A stretch of DNA of 64,000 nt from Nemophila menziesii (GCA_029959085.1 JARWIR010000005.1:3164501-3228500), one strand, 5' to 3'; shown: positions 11,687 to 25,106, counted from the first letter of the stretch. The notes: generated from the sequence alone by a model not told the origin. Made by a program: numbers and translations.

Positions 11687-14600
11687 CTAGGGATGCTGAG
11701 GAGTGCCACTGGGTCGGGCGGACCGATAAAGCACTCCTGTCCTTATCGGAGTAATCGCTGGATTTCTTCCTTGTTGCATATTTCCCATATGTGAGCGGCT
11801 TGACCCACCTTGATTAGCTGGTGGGGACGGCTGGTATTCCGGATTATCAGCTGCCAAGTCTGCATAATTCTCCAGGGATTCCAACTCCCTTAAAACCTGG
11901 CTCATATAGGGACGGTTCTTTGGTTCCGGCTGGACACATTTATATGCCAGCTTAGCCACCTTGAGCACGGCGGTTATTGGGTACTGACCCTGTAGAGAAG
12001 GATCAACAAGTTGTTGGCACCTCGGCCAACCATTAAACAAAAACCTTGGATACTGTACAAGGTTTTTAATGTCGCGGTTTCTATCATACGACCTCTTCCC
12101 GGTGATAAGCTCCAGCAGTACAACACCAAAGCTGAAGACGTCGCTTTTTACAGTTAGATGTCCTGCACATCATTAGATTAAGTCAGTAACAACATCTAAT
12201 CAATATACGAAGTATAAATTCAAATATATTATTATAGAATCAGCAAAATATTCATATAAATAAAATAAAATAAAGCCTAAAAAGATAACTATTGAGAGTA
12301 AACTCAAGTACTTTTTTTTCATTTTAATAAAAAAATAATCATAGCTTGTTGAATTTAATGTTTTGGTCTTTGTTAAATAATACAGTACTTTACATAATAT
12401 AAGGAACTATAATGCCATATTTTACAAAATATAAGGATCTAGTGTGCAATTAACTCAAAAAATGGAGGCAACTCCATTTTTTATAAATTGCACTTATGTC
12501 CCTATATTATGAAAGGATTACACTACATTCCCCTATACTATGCAAAAATGAACAGGAGTTCCCTATGTAACCAAACAAATGCACAATAGGTCTTGGTATT
12601 ATGCAAAGTATGCAATATAGCCCATGTATTATGTAAAAATGACACTATAGAAACATGCAGTAACAAATTGAAAAAAAACATTTACCTGTACGAGCATAGT
12701 GAGGGTCAACATATCCTAGAGTCCCCATCACTTTGGTCTTCACATAAGGCGCATTACCCGTAGGTCCCTCAGTTGCAAGCCCGAAGTCTGAGAGCTTCGC
12801 ATTCCAATTCTGTGAACACCAGAATAAGGAAAACAACTTAATATATAGGGACCCGTAGTGCAAGTAAATAATAAAGTATGAGTTATAGTTATATACCTGA
12901 TCGATCAGCACATTAGACGCCTTAAAATCCCGGAATACAATTGGCCTTCTCGCCTGTTCGTGGAGGAAGACGAGACCTCTCGCCGCCTCCACAGCAATCT
13001 TCATGCGGAGATGCCACACCAAAACTCCCTGCACTCCTGAAACACGAGACAGATTTTATAACACATTTCAAACAAAAGAAAAAGTTAATTTCACGTCCCT
13101 GTATTTTGAAAAAAACAATCACTCTATACTCAATGGCGGATTCAAAAGATGTATGAGTAAAAATCGTGAATCTACCCTCTAATTTTAGGTACCTTAGTTA
13201 AATTTTTATTAAATTTCACCATAAGTTCCTATATCACTCAAAATAATCTTAAGAATTTTTTTCTAATTAAAGGTAAAAATAAACTTGACTGTTTTTGACA
13301 AGTTTAGGAGGCTCGTAAGTGAAATTTTTCAAAATTTAAGCTAGCTATTTTTTGTTTAAAATAGGGGTAAAATTTGTATTTTTCAAAATATTTATTAAAA
13401 AAGACATAGTCAAATAGACAAAGAAAATTATAGTTACTCCTGAAAAGGTGGTCTTCGAGACTGCCACGGTCCATAAATTCATAGACGAGAGCCCGCGTTT
13501 GGCCCTCGTTGCAATGACCGTGGAGTCGTATTACATGTGGGTGGTGGAGCTCCCCTAGTAAATCAACCTCCACCTGCAAAATTTATTAAAAAAGAGATAA
13601 ATTTAGTTATATAATCGAGACATTTAATTAAAAATATAAAAATAAAAAACTTACTTGCCACTCCCTGTCGCCCTGGACCCCTTGTGGATTCAGTATTTTT
13701 ACAGCTACTTGAGCTACTCCGCTTGAAGTGGGCCCTCGGTGAGATATCCACCCTTTGAAAACTCTGCCAAAACCGCCCTCGCCTAAAATAAGGTTACGCT
13801 GAAATGATTTGGTGGCTATATTGAGCTCCTCTACGGTGAATTCTCGGAGCTGAGGAGCAATGTTGAGTTGCACGAGCGCGCGAGAGGTTGACGCTATGTT
13901 CGCTTGGAGGCTTGGGCGTGGGCCCGGTGTGGCGGAGGTAGCTGAGTGGAAGGCCAACGGGCTTGGAGTTGCCACGTAATGTGGCACAGGGGTTGCCGCG
14001 TAACGTGGCACAGGGGTTGCCGATGGCAAGCTCTGAGCTGTTGATCATATAAACATATGAATTAATCATGTTGTATAAAAACCATCAATATGATATATTG
14101 CAAATATATAAAAACTATTTGCATATTTGTCAGAAAAATATGCAAAAAACAAATATGCAAAAAACTTGTCAAAGAAATGAACTTATTTAAACAAATATGT
14201 GTATTATTGGTCTTGAATACTAGATTAGTGCTTGTGAATTGTTTTCAAACAAGTAAGAGTTGAGTTCAAGGTCCGAGCAAAAATTGCAGTATAGCCCCTT
14301 ATATTAGGTAGAAAATGCCTTATAGTCCGTTATATCATGCAAAAACCAAGTGTGGAGCGTGTGAAAGAAATTTCAGGGGTGAAGTCAGGAATTTTAATTT
14401 GGGGGAGGGGCATCTTCACCCTTTTTTTTATTTTTAATTACACAGGAGGTCCAGGAACAATTGGGCAATAGCCCAAAAATATCAAAGATTAATAAAAAAA
14501 CATCATAAATCAGTCCCGAGTTGTAAACAACTCGCAGTGTCTTTCCCTCCATCCGATCTCTAGTCAATATACTCCAAATTCCATTAGGTGGATCTTCAAG

Positions 14601-16065
14601 CAATGTATATTCCTTAATCCCAGTCAAACCTGCCCGAGCTAGCCAATCCGCACAATAGTTAGCTTCTCTGTAAATACCCTTCAATATGAAGCCCGGATTC
14701 CGTGCCAAAATCGAACGAATAATACTTATCCAAAAAGCCCCGGAACCTCTGCCTTCCTCCACTTTTTGTATTGTGTCAATAGCCTCCCAATAATCCACCT
14801 CCACCATCACTTCCTTAAACCCCATCTCCTCTGCTAATCGAAGCCCCTTGCAAAGTGCTATGAACTCTACAATTACCGGAGTTTCCTGCCCAATCTTCAT
14901 GCTAAAACCCCTTATCCATTCACCATTATGATCCCGAATGACTCCTCCACCCCCACCTGCTCTACATCCTCGATTATAGCTCCCATCTTCACCATTTTAT
15001 TGAGGTAATTGCACTATAGGTTCCTACGGATTTTTTTTTCTTTTTTTGGAAAAGGAGAATGGATAAATGAGTTCAATGTAATGCCCGTTTAGCATAGGTT
15101 CCTATATAAGGAAAAAAATTGCACTATATGTTCCTAAATTATGTAAAAATATAATGTATGTTTTTATATTTATCTTTTGAATTAGTTAATAGCTATGTTA
15201 TACACTTATTCAATATTGTATAAATAACAAATATTTGTATAAATAAATCAAATTAAATCTGAAAAAGGTAATATAATAGACGTGGTGATAATCGATAAGT
15301 TCAAAAAAAAAACATAATCGTCCTAAAGAATTCTTATACGTTAAGAACAACTTTAGAATGATTTTAAATATGTGGTCGGGCGAGTGTAAGTTCAAAAAAA
15401 ATCGAGAAATGAATATAAAGAATTAATAAATTAAAACATTAGGATATTTAACAAAACTAAGAAGTTACAAAAATATGTGGAGTCCATAAGGATCAAATAT
15501 AATATTTTAGACTCTTAAAATCACTTTAAGAAAAAACACTAGATAAGTGATTATTAAAATAATCACTTAAAGTGATTTTGGATGTCAACATATTTTTAAA
15601 TTATTTTTACAAATGTTTTAATTTAAATCAAAAAGCACTTTTAACTCTAAATTAATCAATTCCAAAAGGGCACTAAAGATGAATAATGATTTTTCATAAA
15701 TTAGAAAAAAGGCGTCTGAAGTATAAATAATGAAAACAAAAGAGGACTCTAGGTAATTTCTATAAATCAAGTAAATTGGGTCAGATTTATGCTTAAAATT
15801 TCTAAATTCGATCGAGAAATGCAAAAGAAATGTATTTCAACCGATTTAATTTTCTACAAATACATGATTTATTTCAAAAAAAAAAAAGACTTCAAATAAT
15901 ATACACTTACAACAATAAATAATAATTATTTTTCAATTATCATTTCAAACATATTAAACAAAAAATAGTTTTAGAGATTTTTGACATACCTTCTTTAAAG
16001 TCCAAAGATGATGGTCGGATACAACCGGGAAGGAACTTGGATTTGATGAGCCCCCATCGACTCAT
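11687..16065 (-). CDS. Receptor-like cytoplasmic kinase, RLCK-VII/PBS1-like, copy 1
   Basis: Six exons with GT/AG borders and consistent phases give 444 residues: 15990-16065, 13655-14037, 13438-13573, 12897-13036, 12686-12809 and 11687-12162. The N-terminus is '[20 protein letters not shown]'; Cys15 could be palmitoylated, but there is no Gly2 for myristoylation. A Pro/Thr-rich linker follows. Kinase motifs are the glycine loop [12 protein letters not shown] (G111 onward), VAVK Lys139, 'FRDFKASN' (D235, K237, N240) and DFG at 253. The APE motif is replaced by DPH (280-282). The family acts as membrane-associated Ser/Thr kinases downstream of immune and growth receptors, and PBL34-36 look closest by motif memory. 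Intron 1 (14038-15989) holds a LINE RNase H fragment. Splice sites are read by eye. Confidence 0.88.
14394..15000 (-). pseudogene. LINE RNase H-like fragment in kinase intron 1, copy 1
   Basis: The frame reads '[20 protein letters not shown]', then '[20 protein letters not shown]', '[12 protein letters not shown]' and '[18 protein letters not shown]'. This is the order of the RNase H domain (RVT_3) at the end of plant LINE polyproteins, with the final ADWLA aspartate present. It lies in sense orientation within intron 1. No reverse transcriptase portion adjoins it. Confidence 0.8.
15495..15673. mobile_element. 5'-truncated Tourist-like MITE in intron 1, copy 1
   Basis: Only the right part of the MITE that is complete at 33695-33925 remains, ending in ...AAAGGGCAC followed by TAA. 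The left end and its terminal repeat are missing, with the same breakpoint as in copy 3. Confidence 0.65.
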
Positions 16066-16110
16066 CCTTCGTTCCTTCCCTCTTCTTCTCGATGGTCCAC
16101 AATCAATCAT

Positions 16111-16120
16111 TATTTTTATA
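16111..16120 (-). promoter_or_regulatory. Possible TATA box of kinase copy 1
   Basis: TATAAAAATA on the minus strand lies about 46-55 bases upstream of the ATG at 16065, followed by a purine-rich leader. The spacing suits a short 5' UTR. It is conserved in copies 2 and 3. No transcript data are available. Confidence 0.4.
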
Positions 16121-16748
16121 AAAATCGAAACTTAACTTTAAATTAAAAAATAACTCAATCGGAAGGATCTATAACCCAATTTCATTAAAGTAAAGAAAAA
16201 GATTCAAACTAGATTGAGTTTAATGGATCTTAAAAAAGGATTTTGGAAAATTTATAAAGAATGTTAGAACTTTTAAATTTGTCGAAGCAAGATATTTATA
16301 TTACATAAGGAGATAGAATTGATGTTTTATTGGTGAATATATTAATATGAGTCAATAAACATACTTGAATGCATTTTATAGCAAGGCCAAAACAATTATA
16401 GATTTTTTAATTTCTTTTTTAATTGAAATGTAATTGTCTTGAAATTGATTGGTTTAGTAGTAAACTTTGGATCGATGAAGTGTTTTGTATTTACTTTTTT
16501 TGTTTTTTAATCTTCTTGTTCACACCCACCCATAACTCCAAGAACCCACCCTACCTATCTCTATATTTATTTTCAACTTTTAATAAATAAAAATCAACTC
16601 AATCAAAAAGAAAATTACAAGTGTACACGTTAATTAAAAGTACATAACTCATTTGATTAAAATAAAGAATAAGCACAAAATATAATATTCAATCACTTTC
16701 ATTCGAAAAATTATCAATCTCAATTTGATTAAGATAAAAAATAGATCG

Positions 16749-17847
16749 ACTTGACTAAAACTTCAAAAAATGGATGTTGAAAATTTATAAAAGAATGTTG
16801 AATCTTTAAATTTATCGAAATAATAAGCTACTCAATAAATTTTGTACTGGATATATATTATTTAAGGAGATAAGTATAGGTGGAATAGTCAAAATCACGT
16901 ATTTGGGAGAATATATAGAGTATTATGTGGATAAATGCTACACTAAATAATGCGTATATAAGCGTCTGTGAACCCGTGGTAATACACGCCAATGGTATAG
17001 CATTGTGGCATGTTTCTAAACATCAACATTTGAAATCACCCAAGTCTCTTAAAGTTCTCAAAGACCTAAGACAAAGAGAAGAAGAGAGCCCGGAGAAGGC
17101 CACACTGGAGCATTACCCCAACTACCCACAAGTATTCTAAAGTGTACAAATCCAATACTTATAGTTAGGTGTTTCAAGTGAAATAAACAAGCCATATAAG
17201 AGAACTTGTAAGGAGGTTGTTCATGATAAAAGTTTGGGTAACAAAGAAAGGGTTTATGATGAGTTATTTGAGGGTGGGAATGAAAACATACGCAATTTTG
17301 CTCCGACACAATCTACTATATTTGAGGGTAGTAATGAAAACACAAGATTTTATGTTCCAACACAAGATTAAATGGATGACTTTCAGATTTTAGGAGGTAC
17401 AAGTGATTTGCTAGGTGGTCGGAACGATCAAGACTTCAAATCATTCCTTGATAATCACATGTCCAAATTTTTAAGTTCACTCTCTAATTCTTCTCAAGTA
17501 CAAGTTTCTGAAAATGAAAATTATAAACTACTAACAAGGAAGATGCTTTGAATAAGGAAGCCATCACCATTAGTGTCAAACAAGTTGGTAAAGCAAGATG
17601 TAGTATTTGTGCAAGGTAGGACATGATGTGCGTAAATTGCCGGTTAATTGTTCTAAGGTATAATCTATGCAACTAACTCTTGAAATATTAATGTAATGAA
17701 ACAATAATATGAATTCTATTTGTTATCATTTTGTAGAAGAAAATTGAGGAGGCTACTAGACTGACAAGTGGAAGAAATGCATGTGAAGATTTGAGTGTTT
17801 GCTTGTTAGATTACAGATACACTTTTGGCAATCAATAGTCGTGTTTA
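16749..17847 (+). pseudogene. Degenerate MULE 5' module, copy A
   Basis: Broken frames read 'YYVDKCYTKNAYISV', 'LWHVSKHQHLKSPKSLKVL' and 'REEESPEKAALEHYLNY'. These are followed by an Asn/Glu-rich block and a zinc-knuckle-like 'CSIC...GHDVRKLPVNC' in shifted frames near 17600-17660. The first part resembles the N-terminal leader of plant MULE transposases, and the knuckle resembles their C-terminus. The module could therefore be a deletion derivative. It precedes the transposase at 17848 in every unit, and further copies occur at 47.98-49.0, 55.8-57.1 and (inverted) 57.9-58.9 kb. Confidence 0.5.
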
Positions 17848-19901
17848 ATGCTTGGTGAAAAAGATTTTGCTACTATTGTATGGTTATATCATCATAATTT
17901 GTCAACTACATTGAGTAACCTTCTTATTGAAATTAGTGTTGCAACTGGTCCTTCTTCTACATCTTCACAAACATTTGCTTCTTCAAGCTCTCTAGTATCT
18001 TCATCTTCACTAGTATCTTCATCTTCATGTTCGTTAGGTAGTGATCAAATTACTGAATCTCGGAGTATAGATAAAGAGCGTCATGTTCTTACTGAGAAGA
18101 AACTTCTCAGTGCCAATTGGGATAAGCTATTGAAACCTGTTGGTGAAATATATCATGGCGGTATCGCGGAGTTAAGGTCCACTGTTGCTAAGTATTCATG
18201 CGAAAGGGGCTACGATTTTACTTTTAATCAAAATTGTGCAACTAGAGCAAGTGTATATTGCAAGAACAAGAAATCTACAGGCTGTAGTTGGTATATTTAC
18301 GCTACTTCTGATGTTTCAAAGTTAAAGCTATATTTTCGTTTGTTTCGAGGAGAACACACGTGTGGTGTACCCGAGAAATCCATGACTTGTGATCATCTAA
18401 ATTCTGAACTCCTTAAGGGCATAATAATGGATCAAGTAAAGAGTAATCCTTCTACGAGACCAAATGATATTGTTTTACATTTAAAACATAGCTATGGTTA
18501 TGAAATATCATATAAACGTGCATACAATGCTGTTAACAAAGCAAGGAATTCTGTTTTTGGAGATGCCGGTCTATCTTACAATCAAATTTATCCTTATTTT
18601 AAGAAGTTAAAAGCAGTTGATCCATCTACGGAGCTGTATTTACATGTTCATCCTGAAACCCAAGCTTTTGAGAATTGTCACATTGCATTTGGTGCTTGTA
18701 TTGCGGGTTTTCGAGCTTGTCACCCATTGCTCTTTATTGATGCAACATTTCTGAAGAACAAATACAAGGGTGTACTACTTATTGCTACTGCAAAGGATGC
18801 AAACAGTGGTATGTTCTGTATGTTTTTTTTTGTTGCAAATCCCATCTCTGAGTATGGGATTCTTGTCCCATCTGTCAATATGGGACTCTGTCCCATCTGT
18901 CTATTTGTCTCATCTATTTTTCTGTCGTTCCAGGCTTGTTTCCAATTGCTTTTTCGATTGGTCGGGCAGAAGACGGTGAGTCTTGGACTAGGTTTGTGAG
19001 TTTCCTTGCTCCACTTATTTCAGAATGAAAGATAACCTTTGTGTCTGATCGTCATCCGTCTATAGTGTTGGCTTTACACACTTCCTTTCCATCTTCACCG
19101 GATGCATTTTGCATGGTACACCCGAAGAAGAATTTAAAGACTAAATACAAGGGTTCCAGTGGCTTTACTAAAACTATGATGTCTTACCTGGATGATATTG
19201 CACATGCTTTTAACGAATCAGAGTACGATAAATGTGTCCGAGCATATTGTAAAGAGGGATCAGGCAAAGCGGTTGATTTTTTGTATAGCTTGCCAATGGA
19301 GCATTTTAGTGATGCATTTTTCGAGGGCAAGCGATATGGTGAAATGACATCAAATGCAGCTGAGGCTTTTAATGCACAAATAAAAGAGCGTCGTGAGTTA
19401 CCTGTTACTGAACTGATTGGTAGTATTCGAAACTTGATCATGGTGCAAATGGTCAAACGTCACAAGTTGTCGAAGTTGTGCACCACTACATTGGTAGTTG
19501 ATTCAGATGTTAGATACTGGGACAAATTCAAATTTTGTCTCCCTTGGGCTGTGAAACCATCTAGTGAAACTGTTTTTCAGGTTCATTCTCACCTGATCAT
19601 GACTATTGATATATCCTCCCGTACCTGTTCTTGTTGCAGCTGGCAAATCAATGCGTTTCCTTGTTTTCATGCTGTCGCAGCAATAGAATCTGCTCGAAAA
19701 TGTACAAGATTTGCGTATGTTGATAAATACTACCACCAATCCTCATTCAGGGAGACTTACTCTCATAGTATCCCAGCTCTCTCAAATTTTCAAGATGATA
19801 GTAATCATGACAATCAGTTTACTGTATTTCCTCCTTTAACCAAACAAACACCTGGGAGGCCGAAAAAGAATCGTCATCTTGCTGGAGTAGAATATTCTTA
19901 G
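17848..19901 (+). pseudogene. MULE transposase, copy B (complete reading of the locus)
   Basis: The frame opens at ATG 17848. It has a Ser-rich N-terminus, then the Mut-type DNA-binding domain ('VGEIYHGGIAELRSTVAKYS' to 'GEHTCG') and a helical segment ('NPSTRPNDIVLHLKHSYGYE'). The DDE core follows, then the SWIM finger and a basic tail 'TPGRPKKNRH'. Exon 1 ends at 18808, the intron is 18809-18933, and exon 2 starts at 18934. The in-frame TGA at 19026-19028 separates the first Asp from 'VSDRHPSI'. Candidate DDE residues are D in LFIDATF, D in VSDRH and E in AAEAFN. Apart from the TGA it is open to 19901. It differs from copy A by few changes, for example Met for Arg in 'SLPMEHFSDAF'. Confidence 0.88.
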
Positions 19902-20122
19902 GAAAGAAGGATTTGCGATTGTTGCAAACAACTTTGTTACCACAATCGTTTCACTTGCACTGCTGTTGTTTGATCACAATCTTTAAAAACTATTGATAAT
20001 CTTTTAGTTTTTGAAATAAGCATTTTTTTAGTTGTTGAACACATTGAGTATTTTTTAAGTTTCATATGTGCTACAATTTTGAACTTTCATACGCATATAC
20101 CTTTGATCAAGTGGTTTAACTT

Positions 20123-20880
20123 GTTTCCGTCTTTATTTGTGTGTTGCTTTTAGATTTTATTATAAGCTATAGGCTGAATGGGACAAATCCTAGTGTCTTT
20201 ATCTTAATCAAGATGTTTTTAGTGTTATCTTGTTATATATAAATATTAACCAAGTAAGTTTGATGAATAAACATAGCCTAGCGGTAAAACACTAATACTT
20301 TACTAATCAGATCCCAAGTTCGTATCCTGCATGCTTCCATTAAAAATAATTTTGATTTTTTATTTTTTTCTGTAAGAGTTGTTTGTGTTTGATTTGTTTA
20401 TGTCTTTACTTGTGTGGTGATTTTAGATTTTATCATAAACTATAGTCTTAATGGGACAACTCCTAGTGTCTTTATCTTAGTCAAGATGTTTTTAGTGTTA
20501 TCTTGTTATATATAAATATTAACCAAGTATGTTTTATGAATAAACATAGCCTAGTGGTAAAACGCTAACACTTTACTAATGAGATCCCAAGTTCAAATCC
20601 TGCATGCTTCCATTAAAAAAATTGTCCCCTTTTTTTTTGCAAGATTTGTTTGGGTTTGATTTGTTTGTGTCTTTACTTGTGTGGTGATTTTAGATTTTAT
20701 CATAAACTATAGTCTTAATGGGATAGCTCCTAGGGTCTTTATCTTAGTCAAGATGTTTTTAGTGTTATCATGTTATATATAAATATTAACCAAGTATGTT
20801 TGATGAATAAACATAGCCTAGCGGTAAAACGTTAACACTTTACTAATGAAATCCCAAGTTCGAATCCCGCATGCTACCAT
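20123..20880 (+). repeat. Three tandem tRNA-like repeats inside the MULE (copy B)
   Basis: Near-identical to the copy at 1898-2655, with the same A-box and B-box cores and period. It ends at GAATCCCGCATGCTACCA near 20880. Confidence 0.8.
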
Positions 20881-21014
20881 TTACTTATATAAAAAGATAT
20901 AGTTTTAGAGTTTAAAATAGTTTAAACATAATAAAGAGAAATAGTTCATAAAATAATTATCACACAAACATAATAAAGAGAAATAGTTCATTGGACATAA
21001 TCTCATATAGATTG

Positions 21015-24000
21015 TTACATATTGTCGTAGATATGCAAGTCTTCATCCAAATTTTTGCATACACACATATTCTCGTCACAATCTTCATTCATCAACCAAT
21101 TCAGAAGACAGACGCGCCACTTTTTTGCCTCTCCTTTTTTGTATCTCGGGGAAAATAGCTTGTGTTTGTATACTTCAGAAGCAATTATAAGGGAATAAAC
21201 TCCAGATTCGTTGATGATTGATCTTGGTTGGAATACGGTAAGTTCGTATGATGTAATTTCATTTATATCCAGTGGACGTGCTTTCTTCTTCTTCTTCTTC
21301 TTCTTCTTCTTCTTCTTCTTCTTCTTCTTCTTCTTCTTCTTCTTCTTCTTCTTCTTCTTCTTCTTCTGTTGTTCAGGATTCAGCACTTCATCAACAAGTT
21401 TGTTCAGTATTCTTTCTGCCACCAGATTTGCTTTCTTTGCAGCAACTCCGTTGTTTGTGTCTTATACCAAAAACATATTTCCCTGCTTGGAATACGTAAT
21501 TATTGACCAGTAATTAACACTTCCATTTTTTACTTTGTATGGGATTAATATATATTGATGAGTTTCGATAAAAGTCCTGAATTGCTCGATTATATATTTA
21601 TCTTGTCCATCAACATCATCTTCGTTTCGAAAGACCTACAATTAAACAATTTTTTATAAATTTAATTATTCAAGACTCGTTTTTTCTTAATGTTTGCAAA
21701 TTATCACTCTCACCTCGTTTCCGATGTCAAGTGGACAACGACACCTTCACCTTCTTTATACTATTTCCCCATCATTCTCAAGAGTCCAGCAATGACCTAA
21801 TATACAAATCCCATTAGAGGTAAATAGTAATGTATACACTTAACTAATAATAACAATTATTATTATATAATATTAGATATTAAAAAATCTCATACATTTT
21901 CAGAAGTTTTTTCTCATTTTCGAGCAAGTTGCATTGCTTCGGAAACTTTGATGCTTAAATCTTCATCTTCCCATATATTCACATTCTCAGGTTTGGTGTT
22001 TCCCATTTTCTGAAGCAAATCAAATGTGCTTTGAGAACAAACTAAAGGTGCACTTTTTTTAACTTTCGATGTCCCAACTGAGGTACCATCTAGCTTGTTT
22101 TTTTTGCCTCTGTTACGAATGAGCTTCCCATCAGTTTTTCTCTCCCTTCTCTAAGATCACCCTTGACTCGTTTTACCATCGTAGAAGGCGTAACGGGATA
22201 TTTGCACGCTCTCTTTTTCTTCTTCTCTTCCGCCTTACTTTTTTTTAACGGATGATGTTTTTCTTTTTTTTTTTGTAGCAGGTTCAGGCATTGGTTCTTC
22301 TGGTTCGGCTCCTTTTTCTTAATCATGTTTTTCAACCTCATCCTTGCTTGATGTTTTTCTTTTTTTGTAGCAGGTTCAGGCAGTGGTGTTTCTTCATCTT
22401 CGGCTTCTTTTTCTTCATCATTTTTTCTACCTCAGCCTTGCTTTTTTTCTCGGATGATTTTATTTTTCTTTTGCACCAGTTTCAGTCATTGGCGTTTCTT
22501 CATCTTCGGCTTCTTTTTTTTCATCATTTTTTTCAACCTCAGCCTTGTTTTTTTTCTCGGATGATTTTTTTCTTTCTTATGCACCAGTTTCAGTCATTGG
22601 TGTTTCTTCATCTTCGGGTTTTTTGTTCATCAGTCTTTTCAACCTCAGGCTCCTTGTCTTCAGTGTCTTCTTCATTTGTTTTTGTTTTCTTTTTCCTAGC
22701 AACCGTCATTTTTGTTCTAAAAGCTTTTTTTCTGGTTCTTGATCAACATTTGATGGTTCACCTTGTTCAACAGTTGGTGGTATAATTTCTGCAAGTGGTA
22801 CATGTATTTCCAGTTCTTGTAAGAACATATCCAAATCTGCATGTAGTTTAATTACTTTCTCAAACAATTTAGCATTTTCGTCACTCAACATGTTCATTGT
22901 TTTGTTATATTCATTTCTATAGCTTCTTTCTTCTTTCAGCTTCTCCTCAAGTTCTTCTAAGTGTTCTCTGTACACATCTGGATCCATACGTGTTAGCTTC
23001 TTTTCTGTTTCAACAAGTTTTACTCTTAGTTCCCCCATCTCTCCTTCTTTCTCTTCAACTTCATTCTTTAGTGATTTGTTCTCAGCATTAGCTTCAGCAT
23101 ACAACTTTTGCACATTTTCCCACTTATTTCTATACTCTTCTGCATTCTCTCTTGCAAACTTTTCAGTATCCACTGCTTCTCTTAACTGACCCTCTAAGGA
23201 TTTTATTGTTTCTTCTTTTATCTTCAGCTCGGCTTTAAATTTCTCTTTCTCTTCTATCAGAATATACAACTTATCCTCCATTGAAGTTATCTTTTTATCC
23301 ATTGAACTCAATGGGTATACATTATTCGTTTCATTCTTGTTTGTATCCGTTCCAACTGTTTCAGTTTCTTCCTTTTTATGCTTTCTCCTTCATTATACCC
23401 ATATTTCACAGCTGTTTCAACATCACTATCCATTTGTGATAATCTGAGGCTGAATAAGTGTAAATTTGAACTGCTTCTTGTCCCATATTGTGAGCCTGGT
23501 TCATCGTTATATGGGACAGCATGAGTAATTTCTGCCCCAGTCTCATTCTGTTGTCCATCATTAACTTTATCGTGTAACTCTGTTTCATTGTTATATGGAA
23601 CGTCATCCTGATTAACTTTCTCGGGTATTGGATTCTGTTGGAAATCTATTGGATTCTCTTTCTCGGCCTCTGGGATTGAATTTTCTTGCCCTTCAATTGG
23701 ATCCTCTTGTCCATCTATTGGATTGTCCTTTTCGGCCTCTTTAATTGGATTCTCTTGCCCTTTAATTGGATTCTCTTGTTCTGTCTCAGGGTCTTGAATT
23801 TTTTCTTGTTCTTCATCAATTACTTTCTCTTGTTCTTCATCAATTACTTTCTCTGTCTCAGGGTCATCATATGGGACACTCTCATCAAACATCACATTAT
23901 CATTACTGTATCTATTCTCTTCTTTCTGATTTTCCATCGTCAGCTGTTGTATTTGCAGCTTCTTCTTCATCTCTATCCTCAGATTTTTCGAAACCCATGT

Positions 24001-25083
24001 CTTCATCATCATCATTATCATAATGAATCACTTCTTCATCATCTTCACTCAAGGTCTCATCTTTATTCAATCTCTCATCTTCATCTTCTTTATCATAGTC
24101 TTCTTCTTCATTATCTTCTTTCTCTTCTTCCTCATCTTCTTCATAGACTTGTTCTTCTTCTGATTTTTCCTCTTCTTGATCTTCTTCCTCTTCTTCAACA
24201 TCATCCTCGTTCTCACTATCTTCATCTCTATATGCCATTTCGATAGTTTGATCCTCTGAGGGCTCAAGCACTAGGTCATCTTCTCTAACCTGCAAAGCAA
24301 TAAACTTTTAGTACTCATGATTTTAACGATAAAACTGTTTTGAACTTAAACTTTACACTTACATTTTTTGATCTAACAGTGTCGAGATATTCTTTCTTGA
24401 ACTTGTCTCCTTCTTTGAGAGGTATAACATTCAACCACTTGAAATAACGTGGATAAACATATTCTTCTGACGGTTCCCATCTATTTACGTGCTCAAAAAA
24501 GAATGGCTACATAAAAGAACATATCATTTTTAAGTTAGTAAATGTTGCCTAAATGAATACTACTTAAACAAGGTAAATTACTTACCAGAATCATGCATCC
24601 AGGTCCTTTTAGACACGAAGTTTTTTGTAACTTGACTGATGACATGAGGTTATCAGCCATATGACCTGCCCAATTGTATTTCCTCATCTTTTGTAGGTTT
24701 CTTGATAGTCCTACAGCTGTCCAATCTATTCTTCCTGCTCTATATGGGTAGAAGCAGGTATGTAAGGCTAAAATACTAATCAAGCGAGCAAAATTCTTCA
24801 AAGCTTTGTCACTCACATCCCCTGAATTTACGATTTCTTTAATTCGAGCTTTTAGTGTAGTTGGATTAAGTTGCCCTCTATGGTTTAGAAACTGTCTTCT
24901 AAACCATCTATTAGACATTACTTCTGATCTTGTGTAAGTTGGTAATGGCTTATCTCCACCTTCTACGCCAATTATTAATCGGACGTCTGTTTCGGTAATC
25001 TTAATACCCTTTTTGGCTATTTGAAATCTTCTAGTTTTAGGGTTATATGTTTGGAGAATGGAGTTTATAGTTATGTTGTCCCA
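21015..25083 (-). pseudogene. MULE-borne Ulp1-like gene, decayed, copy B
   Basis: Same architecture and same catalytic losses as copy A: NYW for HW and NESG for DCG. This copy lacks the extra T near 5598 of copy A, so one frame runs 23308-24021 from the acidic region through the 'ENPI' repeats. The acidic frame (23912-24295) is still offset from it, and the coiled coil (22706-23311) is in yet another frame. Those two frameshifts therefore predate the duplication. The acidic region is 18 bp shorter than in copy A. Upstream exons with 'WEPSEEYVYPRYF' and 'YNWAGHMADNL' are intact at 24360-24920. Confidence 0.6.
21283..21367 (+). repeat. (TTC)n / (GAA)n microsatellite, copy B
   Basis: An 85-bp TTC run, 15 bp shorter than in copy A, encodes poly-Lys in the Ulp1-like remnant. 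Confidence 0.97.
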
Positions 25084-25106
25084 TCACACATGCGCACAAA
25101 TATATC

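Noticed and set aside
14029..14069. Kinase starting at exon 2
   Set aside because: The in-frame codon at 14029 is TTG, not ATG, and the only nearby ATGs are out of frame. The exon at 15990-16065 fits by phase and donor site.
15618..15824. Small minus-strand ORF conserved in the three copies
   Set aside because: It lies in kinase intron 1 across the MITE edge, has biased AT-driven composition, and is conserved only because the whole unit is duplicated.
23686..24246. His/Leu-rich 186-residue plus-strand ORF
   Set aside because: It is the antisense of the acidic Glu/Asp tract of the Ulp1-like gene, and its composition is what that strand must give.
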